Positions 29,776-38,483 of a DNA stretch of 64,000 nucleotides are shown in pieces. The translations under genes were made by a program, and so were the position numbers. Each line of letters opens with the position of its first letter. Position 1 is the first letter of the stretch. Below the pieces are notes generated by a model. It searched no databases, was not told the origin of the DNA, and saw nothing but the letters and a program-made list of their open reading frames with translations. The stretch covers positions 4,398,501-4,462,500 of the forward strand of contig CP070233.1 of the NCBI GenBank assembly GCA_017355425.1, in the 5' to 3' direction. This DNA comes from Dolichospermum sp. DET69 (GTDB taxonomy: Bacteria; Cyanobacteriota; Cyanobacteriia; Cyanobacteriales; Nostocaceae).

Positions 29776-29951
29776 GCGTATTGCAATACGCCTCTACTTG
29801 TCAGTATAAGACATAAAAACCTATCGGGGGACTCTTGAAAAGTTACGCCTGTCAGAGATGATTCCGTCATTCGTGGCCAACGGGATCAGGTCCGGAACTA
29901 TACATCTAAGGCAATGCCTGAAAGTAGGGGCGTATTGCAATACGCCCCTAC
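29776..29951. repeat. Two copies of a GCGTATTGCAATACGC palindrome downstream of apcD
   Basis: The 16-bp palindrome GCGTATTGCAATACGC is at 29776-29791. A longer version with perfect 28-bp symmetry (GTAGGGGCGTATTG and its complement) is at 29924-29951. They bracket about 130 bp of mixed sequence with no gene. This class of inverted repeat is dispersed in cyanobacteria. The second copy could end the apcD transcript, whose stop is 76 bp away. Confidence 0.65.
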
Positions 29952-30027
29952 TGCGGGGAGTGCCAATACCAACTGTGAGGAAGTAAAGAGTTTCTATCCT
30001 GTTTTCTACTATAGTACAGGCGGTTGA

Positions 30028-30513
30028 TTAAGACATCGCTTGAATGATGTAATCAAAGTAAGGTGCAGTTTCGGCCGCGTCTTCTGTATTCAATAAATCC
30101 AAGGACGCTTGTTTGAGAGAAGTGATAGCTTCTACCATTCCAGGAACAGGAACACCTAGAGAGTTGTACATTTCCCGCACACCAACCAAACCAATTTTTT
30201 CAATGGGATCTTTGTCACCAGCAAGTACGCCATAGGTAATTAGGCGTAAATACCAGCCAAAGTCCCGAATACACAAAGCCCGCTGTTTTTCACCGTAAGC
30301 ATTACCACCGGGGGCGATAAAGTCAGGGCGTTTTTGCCAAAGTTTTTTGGTGGCTTCTTGAACGATTTTTTTCTCGTTTTCTGAAAGGGTAGCAGCGATT
30401 CTTGTCCGCTTTACACCTGTTTCCAAAAATGCTTTGATGTTTTTGAGTTCGCCACTGCTGGGGTAACGCAGTTCTTCGTCAGCTTGGAGAATAACTTGGC
30501 TAATTACAGTCAT
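30028..30513 (-). CDS. apcD: Allophycocyanin B alpha-type subunit ApcD
   Basis: A 161-aa phycobiliprotein whose N-terminus [20 protein letters not shown] and C-terminus [12 protein letters not shown] match ApcD, the terminal emitter alpha subunit of the phycobilisome core that passes energy mainly to photosystem I. Cys81 ([14 protein letters not shown]) is the phycocyanobilin attachment site. Length is normal, and the gene is single as is usual for apcD in this group. Confidence 0.94.
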   Translation of the reverse strand: MTVISQVILQADEELRYPSSGELKNIKAFLETGVKRTRIAATLSENEKKIVQEATKKLWQKRPDFIAPGGNAYGEKQRALCIRDFGWYLRLITYGVLAGDKDPIEKIGLVGVREMYNSLGVPVPGMVEAITSLKQASLDLLNTEDAAETAPYFDYIIQAMS

Positions 30514-30686
30514 GATTATCTAAATGACCTGAAATATTTATATTTGCTAGTTTACCGACTTAGAGGAACATTAGTGAAGTGTATGGGAAGATAGGGATAA
30601 ATGAATTTACAATTCGACATTAAGGAACACTGCCCAGAAGGTGAGAAAGTTCCCTATTCCCTAACAACTGACTAATGACTAATACA

Positions 30687-32048
30687 ATGTGGCGACAAGA
30701 TGAAATTATCGAACTGGAAATTACTGATTTAAGCGACACTGGTGACGGTGTTGGACGCTTTGAGCAGCGGGTGGTTTTTGTTCCTGATACGATACCCGGC
30801 GATCGCTTACTTGTCAAATTATTCAATGTTAAGCCAAAATACGCTTATGGTCAGGTGCAGGAATTATTGCAAGCCTCGCCTCAACGGGTGCGACCAAGCT
30901 GTATTGTCGCTGATAAATGCGGTGGTTGTCAATGGCAACATATTAATTATAAGTACCAGTTAACAGCCAAACAAAATCAAGTAACTCAAGCTTTAGAAAG
31001 AATTGGCGGTTTTGTTAATCCACAAGTAGATCCAGTCTTAGTCGCTGCTGAATCCTTTGGCTATCGCAACAAAGTTACTTATCCGATTGGTATGTCTGCA
31101 ACATATCAGGTACAAGCTGGTTATTACCATAAAGGTACTCATAAATTAATCAACTTGAATCAATGCCCCGTGCAAGACCAGCGGTTAAATCCTTTATTAG
31201 CTGAAATCAAATTAGATATCCAAAAGCAGGGTTGGACAATTTATGACGAAACTCGGCACAAAGGATTAATTCGCCATTTGGGTTTACGCATTGGCCGCCG
31301 CACAGGGGAAATTCTGCTAACTTTGGTCGTCAAAGATTGGAATTTACCAGGAATTGAAACCCAAGCACAACAATGGTTACAGCGTTATCCTCAGTTAGTA
31401 GGAGTCTCTCTTAACCGCAATAGCGATCGCACAAATGCTATATTTGGATCAGAAACCCGTTGTCTAGCTGGAATTCCTTACCTGAGAGAAAAATTCGCCG
31501 GACTGGATTTTCAAATTGGACCAGATACCTTCTTCCAAGTGTATACAGAAACAGCCGAGGCACTTTTAGAGGTAATTCAATCAGAACTAAATTTACAAGG
31601 TCATGAAGTCCTAGTAGATGCCTATTGTGGTATAGGAACTTTAAGTCTGCCCTTAGCCAAACAAGCAAAGCACGTCACCGGCTTAGAATTGCAATCAACA
31701 GCAGTAGAACAAGCAATTGTCAATGCCCGAGAAAATGGAATTAATAATGTGACATTTCAAGTAGGTGCAGTGGAAAAAATTCTCCAGAATTTGGAAATTA
31801 TACCAGATGTGGTCTTGCTTGATCCGCCCCGAAAAGGATGTGAAGCTAACGTTATCAAAACATTAAGAAATCTGAAACCATCTCGAATTGTTTACGTCAG
31901 TTGTAAAGTAGCCACTCTTGCCCGTGACCTAAAGTTACTTTGCGAAGATGGACTATATAGACTGACAAGGGTGCAACCTGCCGACTTTTTTCCTCAAACT
32001 GCCCATGTAGAAGCAGCCGCTTTTTTGGTGTTATCAGAACCAGGATAA
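30687..32048 (+). CDS. rlmD: 23S rRNA (uracil-C5)-methyltransferase RlmD family
   Basis: About 453 aa from the ATG at 30687; an ATG at 30675 is in frame but lies in heptamer repeats. Order of domains: TRAM domain (ITDLSDTGDGVGRFEQRVVF), iron-sulfur Cys set (CIVADKCGGCQWQH plus a later NQCPVQDQ), SAM-binding segment VDAYCGIGTLSLPLA, motif DPPRKGCE, and the catalytic Cys in VYVSCK. It methylates a uracil in 23S rRNA (U1939 in E. coli RlmD); cyanobacteria have several paralogues, so the exact target is uncertain. Confidence 0.85.
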   Translation: MWRQDEIIELEITDLSDTGDGVGRFEQRVVFVPDTIPGDRLLVKLFNVKPKYAYGQVQELLQASPQRVRPSCIVADKCGGCQWQHINYKYQLTAKQNQVTQALERIGGFVNPQVDPVLVAAESFGYRNKVTYPIGMSATYQVQAGYYHKGTHKLINLNQCPVQDQRLNPLLAEIKLDIQKQGWTIYDETRHKGLIRHLGLRIGRRTGEILLTLVVKDWNLPGIETQAQQWLQRYPQLVGVSLNRNSDRTNAIFGSETRCLAGIPYLREKFAGLDFQIGPDTFFQVYTETAEALLEVIQSELNLQGHEVLVDAYCGIGTLSLPLAKQAKHVTGLELQSTAVEQAIVNARENGINNVTFQVGAVEKILQNLEIIPDVVLLDPPRKGCEANVIKTLRNLKPSRIVYVSCKVATLARDLKLLCEDGLYRLTRVQPADFFPQTAHVEAAAFLVLSEPG

Positions 32049-32110
32049 AATTAGTTACTTCTTTACCAAAATTTAAATCAAAAATTTGTAGTCTAGTGAA
32101 TACTCATAAT

Positions 32111-33633
32111 CAGTAAACCAAAAAGTTTTTTCCTGAAGGGAGATCGCCAAATACTGTGTAGTATAAAATACTTTTTTATTCCCGATACTCTAATCAGCAG
32201 ACATAGTATAGATAATAATTACTTATGATTAGCTGGTTAATAATTTCTTGACGCTAACCGGATGGAATATAAATGCTTTCAACGACTTGATATTTCTTCT
32301 GTAGGGCTTGAGATAAAAAGGCTAACATCTGTTTGAGTGTAAAAAGTGTGCGATAAATTAATCTACTACCTTTCCTTTTACGACTGATTTTGAGCCATAG
32401 TAGATTCACCCAGATGTTAATTAGAAGAAAGGATATTCCAATGAATAGTAATCTCAAGACTGGATTTTTGTTATTCGTCTTAATTCGACAAATATTTTTC
32501 AGACGATAACTGGTTTCAATGCCAAATCTTTTTCGATAATCTTGATAGATATAATTTAAATTTGTTTTGACCTTATAAGCAACATAAACAAAGTATTGAA
32601 CCCCATGCTTTTTATGCTTTCCCTTTCTATATTTACAGACGATCCATAAATCAAATGTGACAAAATCATCTTTGTCTCTTGTAATAGTATAGGTAGTTTT
32701 ATAACTTTTTTTACCCTTGAGGAATTGTTTGATTCCTCCTTTTTTTCCAGTCTTGATAGCAGGCATAAGAAAGGGAATATCTAATGCCTGTAACCATCTA
32801 ATTACAGGAGTATTAAAAAATCCCCTATCCAAATAGAGTTTTTTTACATTTATTTTTAGGGATTCAAGTTCTGCTAATAAATAAGTAATTAAAGCCACAC
32901 TAGTATCTAATTGGCGAACACCTCTTATTGCTAGAGTTACACGCTTATTATTACTAATAACATATAAAGTGGCATAGGCATAAAATGAATTAGTACCAGA
33001 TTTAGCTTCACTTCGATATATGTAGGGTAATTCTGACGATGTTGGTTGACCATAATAACAAATTAAATTTAAATCAATCGCTATTTTCAAACACCCTTTT
33101 TTTAATCCTAAAGGAATTCGACTTTTTAATGCTTGATTTATTTGCGCTTCTAATTCCTCAAAATTGTTAATTTTATTGAGATGATATCTAATATCATTAG
33201 CTGTCGGAATATTTTTTAACAATTTAGCTGTGTTTTCAATACTGTCTCCAGTGCTGGCTGCTTTAACCAGAATCTCGAATAAAGTTTGTTGGTCACAGGC
33301 TCCTTGCGTTTCAATCGAAAAATTTTCTACTAAACACTGAATAACCTCATCAAGAGTTTCTGAGTCGGTTAAAACGAGTTCTTCTGTAGACTCGCCCCGC
33401 GTGGCTTTTGTTAGAGATGAAACAGTCAATTTTTTCAGCCAATATGCTACACACTACTTTCATCATTTCATATTTTGATCCAGTGCAAATTATGATAACT
33501 ATTTCTTATATATTTGGTATTCTATAGTACATGAGTATCTGTCGTATTTTGTTAGTGATGCCTGCTGCGTCTGTAGCAATAGCGTCAGCACTCCGTAAAA
33601 ATCACTCTTTGGGAAAAACTTTTTGGTTTACTG
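32111..33633 (-). mobile_element. Intact ISH3-type insertion sequence (1523 bp)
   Basis: The ends are inverted repeats: CAGTAAACCAAAAAGTTTTT reads inward from 32111 and its complement reads inward from 33633, 23 bp with one mismatch. They are flanked by the same five bases ATAAT (32106-32110 and 33634-33638), the target duplication. One transposase gene fills the element on the minus strand. Clean ends and a perfect target duplication point to recent, complete insertion in the spacer between rlmD and the gene at 34002. TIR and duplication size fit the ISH3 family. Confidence 0.88.
32254..33429 (-). CDS. ISH3 family DDE transposase
   Basis: A 391-aa transposase, full length for the family. 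A helical N-terminal region comes first (DEVIQCLVENFSIETQG). The DDE core follows: first Asp in KIAIDLNLICYYG near residue 118, second Asp in KLYLDRGFFN near 198, and the Glu in YRKRFGIETSYRLKN near 305, in the Y-(2)-R-(3)-E-(6)-K spacing of IS4-like enzymes. The basic C-terminus (KISRKRKGSRLIYRTL) likely binds DNA. Its N-terminal reading frame is intact with no frameshift, so the element could be active. Confidence 0.88.
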   Translation of the reverse strand: MTVSSLTKATRGESTEELVLTDSETLDEVIQCLVENFSIETQGACDQQTLFEILVKAASTGDSIENTAKLLKNIPTANDIRYHLNKINNFEELEAQINQALKSRIPLGLKKGCLKIAIDLNLICYYGQPTSSELPYIYRSEAKSGTNSFYAYATLYVISNNKRVTLAIRGVRQLDTSVALITYLLAELESLKINVKKLYLDRGFFNTPVIRWLQALDIPFLMPAIKTGKKGGIKQFLKGKKSYKTTYTITRDKDDFVTFDLWIVCKYRKGKHKKHGVQYFVYVAYKVKTNLNYIYQDYRKRFGIETSYRLKNICRIKTNNKNPVLRLLFIGISFLLINIWVNLLWLKISRKRKGSRLIYRTLFTLKQMLAFLSQALQKKYQVVESIYIPSG

Positions 33634-33772
33634 ATAATGCTAGAATGAAATCACATAAAAATAGAAACTCATTTTGTTTTAAAGAAATCGAAGCTGCATA
33701 GACTCTTAAAAAAGGTAAATAGAATTGTGTTGATTACAAACCAGCAGTTAACGAGAATATCTTTCTCTTCCC

Positions 33773-33813
33773 GTTCAAAGATAGCAGTTTTTATTCATCT
33801 GCTATCTTTGAAC
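33773..33813. terminator. Perfect 15-bp stem hairpin upstream of the anti-sigma-like gene
   Basis: GTTCAAAGATAGCAG and its exact complement around an 11-base T-rich loop. The region 33639-34001 otherwise has no gene. It lies about 190 bp before the GTG of the next gene and could be an old rlmD terminator displaced by the insertion sequence, or a leader structure. Confidence 0.5.
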
Positions 33814-34001
33814 AGATTAACTTTAACAAATTGTAAATAAGCCATAATGAATTATCCTGCTAAGTGTCTATGTTTTAGCATTTTTATAAATTTAGTTTTA
33901 CAGACGGAAGTTTGAAAGCGGCATGACTACCTAAATTTTGATCAGAATGCCTGAAAAAGCAAACTGATGTCTAGCTAAATAAAAGCTACGGGGTTTCTCT
34001 T

Positions 34002-34451
34002 GTGATTACCATTTCTCTTCGTCCAGTTGGGCGTTATTGGGGGACAATTAGTTTTGCCTCCACTCTTTATCTTTGTCCAATCCTAGATTTACTCTTGACT
34101 GATATTCCCGCAAAATTACAATCAGAACTGCGACTAGGACTTCAAGAAGCCCTAGTAAATGCCGCTAAACATGGGAATAATCTTGATCCCGGCAAATCGG
34201 TCGTAGTTCGTTTCTCTTTAGTAGATAATCAGTATTGGTGGATTATCTCAGATCAAGGTAGCGGCTTCACTCCCTCCCTCGAAGGTGATAGTGATCCCAA
34301 TGACTATTTACCACCAGACGAAGCAGAAAGTGGACGGGGTATGTCTTTACTACATCAGATTTTTGATCAAGTAAAATGGAATCGCAAAGGCACAGAACTC
34401 ACGCTTTGTAAGCAATTACAAAGCCGTCGGTTATTATCTTTGCGACGGTGA
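34002..34451 (+). CDS. Anti-sigma-factor-type serine kinase (HATPase_c, RsbW-like)
   Basis: A 149-aa single GHKL ATPase domain. The N-box ELRLGLQEALVNAAKHGN near residue 46, the G1 box ISDQGSGFTP near 85 and the G2 box ESGRGMSLLHQI near 110 are all present. Start is GTG at 34002. Such small kinases bind a sigma factor or an anti-anti-sigma (STAS) protein; no partner gene is next to it. Role in stress or partner-switching regulation is inferred from family only. Confidence 0.8.
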   Translation: MITISLRPVGRYWGTISFASTLYLCPILDLLLTDIPAKLQSELRLGLQEALVNAAKHGNNLDPGKSVVVRFSLVDNQYWWIISDQGSGFTPSLEGDSDPNDYLPPDEAESGRGMSLLHQIFDQVKWNRKGTELTLCKQLQSRRLLSLRR

Positions 34452-34487
34452 TAGGGAACAGGAGTTTTTGAATTCTTAATTCTTAAT

Positions 34488-34748
34488 TCATTTGTGTCCG
34501 TGAGTTGGGCAAGGAGGGGCGGAAATTGACTTATCTAACCAGCCTACAGCTTGTTGTAGCCTTGCCTGTGCTTCTTGGGGTTCATTTTTAACCAAAAATA
34601 CCATTGCAGCGGCTGCCTGTTCACTAGCGCGGGCATTGCGGTTAGACTTGAGACGATGCCAATCATCAGGAGAGATACTCAACCTTTCCATGAGAGCTTG
34701 TGCTAGTTCTAGAGTGCTAACTTCATTTAGTTGGCTAGTTTGAGACAT
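34488..34748 (-). CDS. Conserved small cyanobacterial protein, 86 aa
   Basis: A soluble helical protein (STLELAQALMERLSISPDDW, then RNARASEQAAAAMVFLVKNE) ending in a Cys/His-rich tail CPTHGHK. It resembles small conserved proteins of unknown function in cyanobacteria. Convergent with the RsbW-like gene, divergent from the gene at 34815. Confidence 0.65.
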   Translation of the reverse strand: MSQTSQLNEVSTLELAQALMERLSISPDDWHRLKSNRNARASEQAAAAMVFLVKNEPQEAQARLQQAVGWLDKSISAPPCPTHGHK

Positions 34749-34814
34749 AAGACTAAGTGCCGAGTTAAGAGTAAAAGTTATGATTTAATCATCATAGCTA
34801 ATGACTAATCACCA

Positions 34815-35159
34815 ATGACTAATTTAGAGGAAGATCCCCAGTCAGATTTTGCACGGGAACTAGAGGAAGTAGAGACTTCACTGCGATTCTTGAAAGATAG
34901 ATATACCCAAGTGCAGAAAGATGAACTACAAAAGGCACAATGGCAACAAGAATTAAAGAATTTAAAGCAAAATAGAAAGCAGACTCCAGAAATTAAAGCT
35001 GAGTTAAACCGTATTCAAAAACAGTTGGAAACCTTAGAAATAAACCTAGAAAGCCAGTTGTTTTCTTGGAGTACCCTGAAAAGACCTTTTTGGCAAGCTA
35101 TCCGTTTTGGTGGTTTAGGCGTTATTATAGGTTGGTTATTAAAATCTTGGGTGGGGTGA
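34815..35159 (+). CDS. Hypothetical coiled-coil protein with C-terminal membrane anchor
   Basis: A 114-aa protein. Residues about 10-80 are a charged coiled coil (LKDRYTQVQKDELQKAQWQQ, KAELNRIQKQLETLE). Residues about 93-112 form one hydrophobic segment (FGGLGVIIGWLLKSWVG), so the protein is tail-anchored. The start ATGACTAAT lies in a heptamer repeat run, so the first three residues (MTN) derive from the repeat. Family not recognised. It is followed by a dispersed hairpin. Confidence 0.65.
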   Translation: MTNLEEDPQSDFARELEEVETSLRFLKDRYTQVQKDELQKAQWQQELKNLKQNRKQTPEIKAELNRIQKQLETLEINLESQLFSWSTLKRPFWQAIRFGGLGVIIGWLLKSWVG

Positions 35160-35180
35160 TTTTAAAAATCCCTAATTAAA

Positions 35181-35213
35181 AGATACCCAACTTCTCAAAG
35201 AAGTCGGGTATCT
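35181..35213. repeat. Dispersed hairpin before asnS
   Basis: AGATACCCAACTTCT ... AGAAGTCGGGTATCT, a 15-bp stem with one mismatch, same family as 17053-17085. It lies 22 bp after the coiled-coil gene and 32 bp before asnS, so it may end the first transcript or affect asnS expression. Confidence 0.7.
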
Positions 35214-35244
35214 GAAATTCTTTAAAAAACACAAATTGTATAAA

Positions 35245-36636
35245 ATGCTAAATCGCCGTATTGCTGAAATATTAAGAAGTGGAAAACCGGAAGAAACTTT
35301 GGTAGTCCAAGGTTGGGTAAGAACAAAACGCGAATTAAAAGGATTTGCGTTTTTGGAAGTTAATGATGGTTCATCTTTAGGTAATCTGCAAGTTGTTATT
35401 AATCAAGATTTACCAGATTATCAAGAAATATTAAAACAAATCAATACAGGTGCTTCTGTTGAAGTATCAGGAGTCCTAGTAGCTTCCCAAGGAAAAGGAC
35501 AAAGCATAGAATTAAAAGCTGATGAAGTGAAAGTATACGGAGACGCTGATCCTGATACCTATCCTCTGCAAAAGAAACGTCATTCCTTTGAGTTTCTGCG
35601 AACCATAGCTCATTTGCGTCCTCGAACTAACTCCTTTGGTGCGGTATTCCGGGTGAGAAATGCTTGCGCGACTGCTATCCACCAATTTTTTCAACAACGG
35701 AGCTTTTTATGGGTACATACTCCCATTATTACTGCTAGTGATTGCGAAGGGGCTGGAGAATTATTTAGCGTTACTAATTTCAATTTAAAGAATGTTCCGA
35801 AAACAGAAAATCAAGAAATTGATTATAGCCAAGACTTCTTTAGTAAACCTGCATATTTAACAGTAAGTGGCCAATTAGAAGCCGAAATTATGGCTATGGC
35901 TTTTACTAATGTTTACACATTTGGTCCCACATTCCGCGCTGAAAATTCTAATACTTCCCGTCACTTAGCCGAATTTTGGATGGTTGAACCAGAAATGGCT
36001 TTTTGTGATTTAGAAGGTGATATGGATTTGGCTGAGGAGTTTCTTAAATACATTTTTAAATATGTGATGGAAACTTGTCCTGAAGACATGGAATTTTTCA
36101 ATTCACGCATTGATAATACTGTTTTAGAAACTGCGAATAATATTATTAACAATCAGTTTGAAAGATTGACTTATACAGAAGCAGTCAACCTTTTAGAAAA
36201 AGCTGATGTTAAGTTTGATTATCCTGTCAGTTGGGGTGCAGATTTACAATCAGAACATGAACGTTATTTAGCGGAACAACTGTTTAAAAAGCCTGTGATT
36301 GTCACAGATTATCCCGCGCAAATTAAAGCCTTTTATATGCGGTTGAGTGACGATGAAAAAACTGTTCGTGCTATGGATATTCTCGCACCAAAAATAGGCG
36401 AAATTATTGGTGGTTCACAACGGGAAGAAAGACTTGATGTTTTAGAAAAACGGGTATTAGCACAAGGTATGAACCCGGAAGATTTATGGTGGTATTTAGA
36501 TTTGCGTCGTTATGGTACCGTTCCCCATGCTGGTTTCGGTTTGGGGTTTGAAAGATTGGTGCAATTCATGACGGGTATGGGGAATATTAGGGATGTGATT
36601 CCGTTCCCGCGCACACCAGAAAATGCGGAGTTTTAA
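35245..36636 (+). CDS. asnS: Asparaginyl-tRNA synthetase
   Basis: About 463 aa from ATG 35245 ([10 protein letters not shown]); the upstream TTG is less likely. It has an N-terminal OB anticodon-binding domain ([20 protein letters not shown] near residue 20) and a class II catalytic core: motif 1 near residue 135 ([16 protein letters not shown]), motif 2 [21 protein letters not shown] near 235, and motif 3 [15 protein letters not shown] near 435. The motif 2 loop favours AsnS over AspS. Normal length. Confidence 0.95.
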   Translation: MLNRRIAEILRSGKPEETLVVQGWVRTKRELKGFAFLEVNDGSSLGNLQVVINQDLPDYQEILKQINTGASVEVSGVLVASQGKGQSIELKADEVKVYGDADPDTYPLQKKRHSFEFLRTIAHLRPRTNSFGAVFRVRNACATAIHQFFQQRSFLWVHTPIITASDCEGAGELFSVTNFNLKNVPKTENQEIDYSQDFFSKPAYLTVSGQLEAEIMAMAFTNVYTFGPTFRAENSNTSRHLAEFWMVEPEMAFCDLEGDMDLAEEFLKYIFKYVMETCPEDMEFFNSRIDNTVLETANNIINNQFERLTYTEAVNLLEKADVKFDYPVSWGADLQSEHERYLAEQLFKKPVIVTDYPAQIKAFYMRLSDDEKTVRAMDILAPKIGEIIGGSQREERLDVLEKRVLAQGMNPEDLWWYLDLRRYGTVPHAGFGLGFERLVQFMTGMGNIRDVIPFPRTPENAEF

Positions 36637-36686
36637 TGAACTTTAGAGACGTTGGAAATAGCGTCTCTTTTAAAAATCTTATTTTT

Positions 36687-37097
36687 CTAATTACCAATTT
36701 TTCCGTTTAACCAAGTTACCAAATCAGCAACTTCAGAAAAATCAAATAACGCTTCTCCCAAATCTTCTAATTGTTCAACAGATAGTACCTGCACTTTCTG
36801 AATTAATAATTGATCAACATTTCCAAAACGGCGATTTAGAAGACGCAAAATTAAACTTTCTTCACCTAATTTTCTACCTTGCTGCAAAATATCTTGATAA
36901 ATTACAGATTCTTTCATAATATCCTCCCGGAGAAATTGACGAACCAAATCTTTTTCAAACCGTAAACCTGCGAGAACTTCTACACAACCAGCAATATTTT
37001 GTTGCTGTTCCCTATCTGGAATTGTAGCGACTTTTTGAGCTACTTGGGATAATAAACTTTGTGCTGAGTCGGTGCGGGTTAAAGTTGCTAAGATCAT
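36687..37097 (-). pseudogene. C-terminal fragment of an Rpn-family nuclease with DUF4351
   Basis: The 136-codon frame matches only the C-terminal part of Rpn-type (PD-(D/E)xK, recombination-promoting) proteins: the DUF4351 tail is clear in GEESLILRLLNRRFGNV and VLSVEQLEDLGEALFDF. The nuclease domain, about the first 130-160 residues, is absent and sequence upstream of the ATG does not resemble it. I read it as a 5'-truncated remnant next to the toxin-antitoxin pair. Confidence 0.65.
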
Positions 37098-37164
37098 ATT
37101 AATTCTGTGTTAACTACCAATGTGATATAATAGGACTGAATCAACCTTTCCTATAAAAAATCTT

Positions 37165-37440
37165 ATGCCATCACCTAAGATTATAGAACTTGAACAAATA
37201 TTACAAACTTACTCCATTGAAGATAAACAATGGTTATTACAACAGTTAATTCAACAACTGGGATTAAATCATCAAGAAAAACCACCAGTAAATTATAAAC
37301 AACAAGCAAAAGGTATTATTGCAGAAACTATCAGTGAAGTTTTAGCTTTATCCAATGACTGTGAAGAGCAAGTTTGGCAAAAATTTTATGCAGCTAGTGG
37401 AAGAATATCGGAAAAATTAAATGAATCGGATTTCTTATAA
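37165..37440 (+). CDS. Putative antitoxin partner of a PIN toxin
   Basis: A 91-aa helical protein (ILQTYSIEDKQWLLQQLIQQ) with a charged C-terminus. It ends one base inside the next gene (TAATG), the tight coupling of type II toxin-antitoxin operons. The sequence has no recognisable DNA-binding fold, so its antitoxin role is inferred from position. Confidence 0.65.
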   Translation: MPSPKIIELEQILQTYSIEDKQWLLQQLIQQLGLNHQEKPPVNYKQQAKGIIAETISEVLALSNDCEEQVWQKFYAASGRISEKLNESDFL

Positions 37441-37883
37441 TGTCTTTTCAAAAATTTGATTCACCAATACCTTTAGTAATTGTAGATACATCTGTTTTCA
37501 TCTCGGCTTTACTGAGTAAAAACCCGAATAGTGCGCCTTGTAAAATTATTATATTCTGGCGAGGAGGTAGATTTAACCTAGTAATTTCTCCACAAATATT
37601 AGAGGAATTAGTTGAAAAATTATTAGCAAAAAATATTGATAAAACTGATATCAAAGATATTTTGACAGCCATTTTTTACACAGCAATTAAAATTCAAGGT
37701 ACTTATCAGGCGACAATCTTGGATAATATTGATCCTAACGATAATATGTTTTTAGCCGCAGCTTATGAAATTAGTGCTGATTATTTAGTTTCTCTTGATA
37801 AAAAACATATTCTGCCATTAAAACATTATCACGGAACACAAATTTTATCACCAGATTTATTTATCAGGATATTAGATAAATAA
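37440..37883 (+). CDS. PIN-domain ribonuclease toxin
   Basis: A 147-aa PIN-fold protein of the 'putative toxin component' family. The first acid is in LVIVDTSVFISALL (Asp16), a conserved Glu is in SPQILEELVEKL near residue 55, and the C-terminal acids are in NIDPNDNMFLAAA near 100 and LVSLDKKHI near 118. Such proteins cleave RNA when not bound by the antitoxin. Start overlaps the antitoxin stop. Confidence 0.82.
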   Translation: MSFQKFDSPIPLVIVDTSVFISALLSKNPNSAPCKIIIFWRGGRFNLVISPQILEELVEKLLAKNIDKTDIKDILTAIFYTAIKIQGTYQATILDNIDPNDNMFLAAAYEISADYLVSLDKKHILPLKHYHGTQILSPDLFIRILDK

Positions 37884-37952
37884 AATCAGTATATTGTGTG
37901 AAATTTTATCAAGAGCATTTTGAATAATATTAGTATCTAATAAATAACCCAT

Positions 37953-38085
37953 TTAACCCCCGCGTTTTACAGATTCATCGAAAATTCTCATTTGCTCTGG
38001 AGTTAAATCATTGAGCATTCCTGAAACGAGATGTAAAGATAAAATTCTTTTAATCCGTTTCGTTAGTTCTTGTTCAGATATACTT
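37953..38085 (-). pseudogene. C-terminal gene fragment, unknown small protein
   Basis: One frame on the minus strand reads QELTKRIKRILSLHLVSGM then LNDLTPEQMRIFDESVKRGG before a stop at 37953. It looks coding but has no start codon of its own except an internal ATG at 38018, and it runs into the 3' end of the HTH gene. It may be the tail of a deleted gene, or of a fused frame now out of register. Confidence 0.35.
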
Positions 38086-38329
38086 GAACTGTCTGTAAAA
38101 AATTACTAATGTTCATATCTTTTTGCTGACCAGAACAAATATCTTGAATAACAGCAGGAGAAATATTAACTTCTTCGGCTAATTGAGCAGTGGATATATG
38201 ATCATTATCCATAATAGAGATTAACAATTCAGATAGTAAAAATTCCTGATATCCTGCTGCAAATTTAGCTTTAAAATCGGGGCTTTGCATCATTCTATCA
38301 AGAGTTGATAGTTGTTCAATTTTCTTCAT
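38063..38329 (-). CDS. XRE/HigA-like helix-turn-helix antitoxin
   Basis: About 88 aa from ATG 38329, which has a good ribosome site (AAGGAG) 8 bp upstream; an earlier ATG adds 12 residues overlapping the toxin remnant. The C-terminal half is a lambda-repressor-type HTH (ISTAQLAEEVNISPAVIQDI). The N-terminal MKKIEQLSTLDRMMQSPDF matches antitoxins paired with HigB/Gp49-like toxins. Its upstream toxin gene is truncated, making this an orphan antitoxin. Confidence 0.7.
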   Translation of the reverse strand: MKKIEQLSTLDRMMQSPDFKAKFAAGYQEFLLSELLISIMDNDHISTAQLAEEVNISPAVIQDICSGQQKDMNISNFLQTVQVYLNKN

Positions 38330-38470
38330 AATATGCTCCTTCTTGGTTACGTTTAATATAATCATTCATATAGTTGATAGCTTTTTCTTTCTGGTTTTCT
38401 GGTAATTTTTGTTGTTTTTTCTTAAAAGCATTGGTAACAATAATTTCAGGATATCCCAACCGACGTTAGT
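38316..38470 (-). pseudogene. 3' remnant of a HigB/Gp49-like toxin gene
   Basis: About 50 codons read GYPEIIVTNAFKKKQQKLPE followed by a helix with KEKAINYMNDYIKRN, the C-terminal part of Gp49-like RelE-superfamily toxins. An in-frame stop lies just before it near 38470 and the N-terminal ~50 residues are gone; the ATPase gene ends 14 bp further on. It overlaps the antitoxin start by 14 bp, as in intact higBA operons. Confidence 0.6.
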
Positions 38471-38483
38471 ATTCAGAATATTT

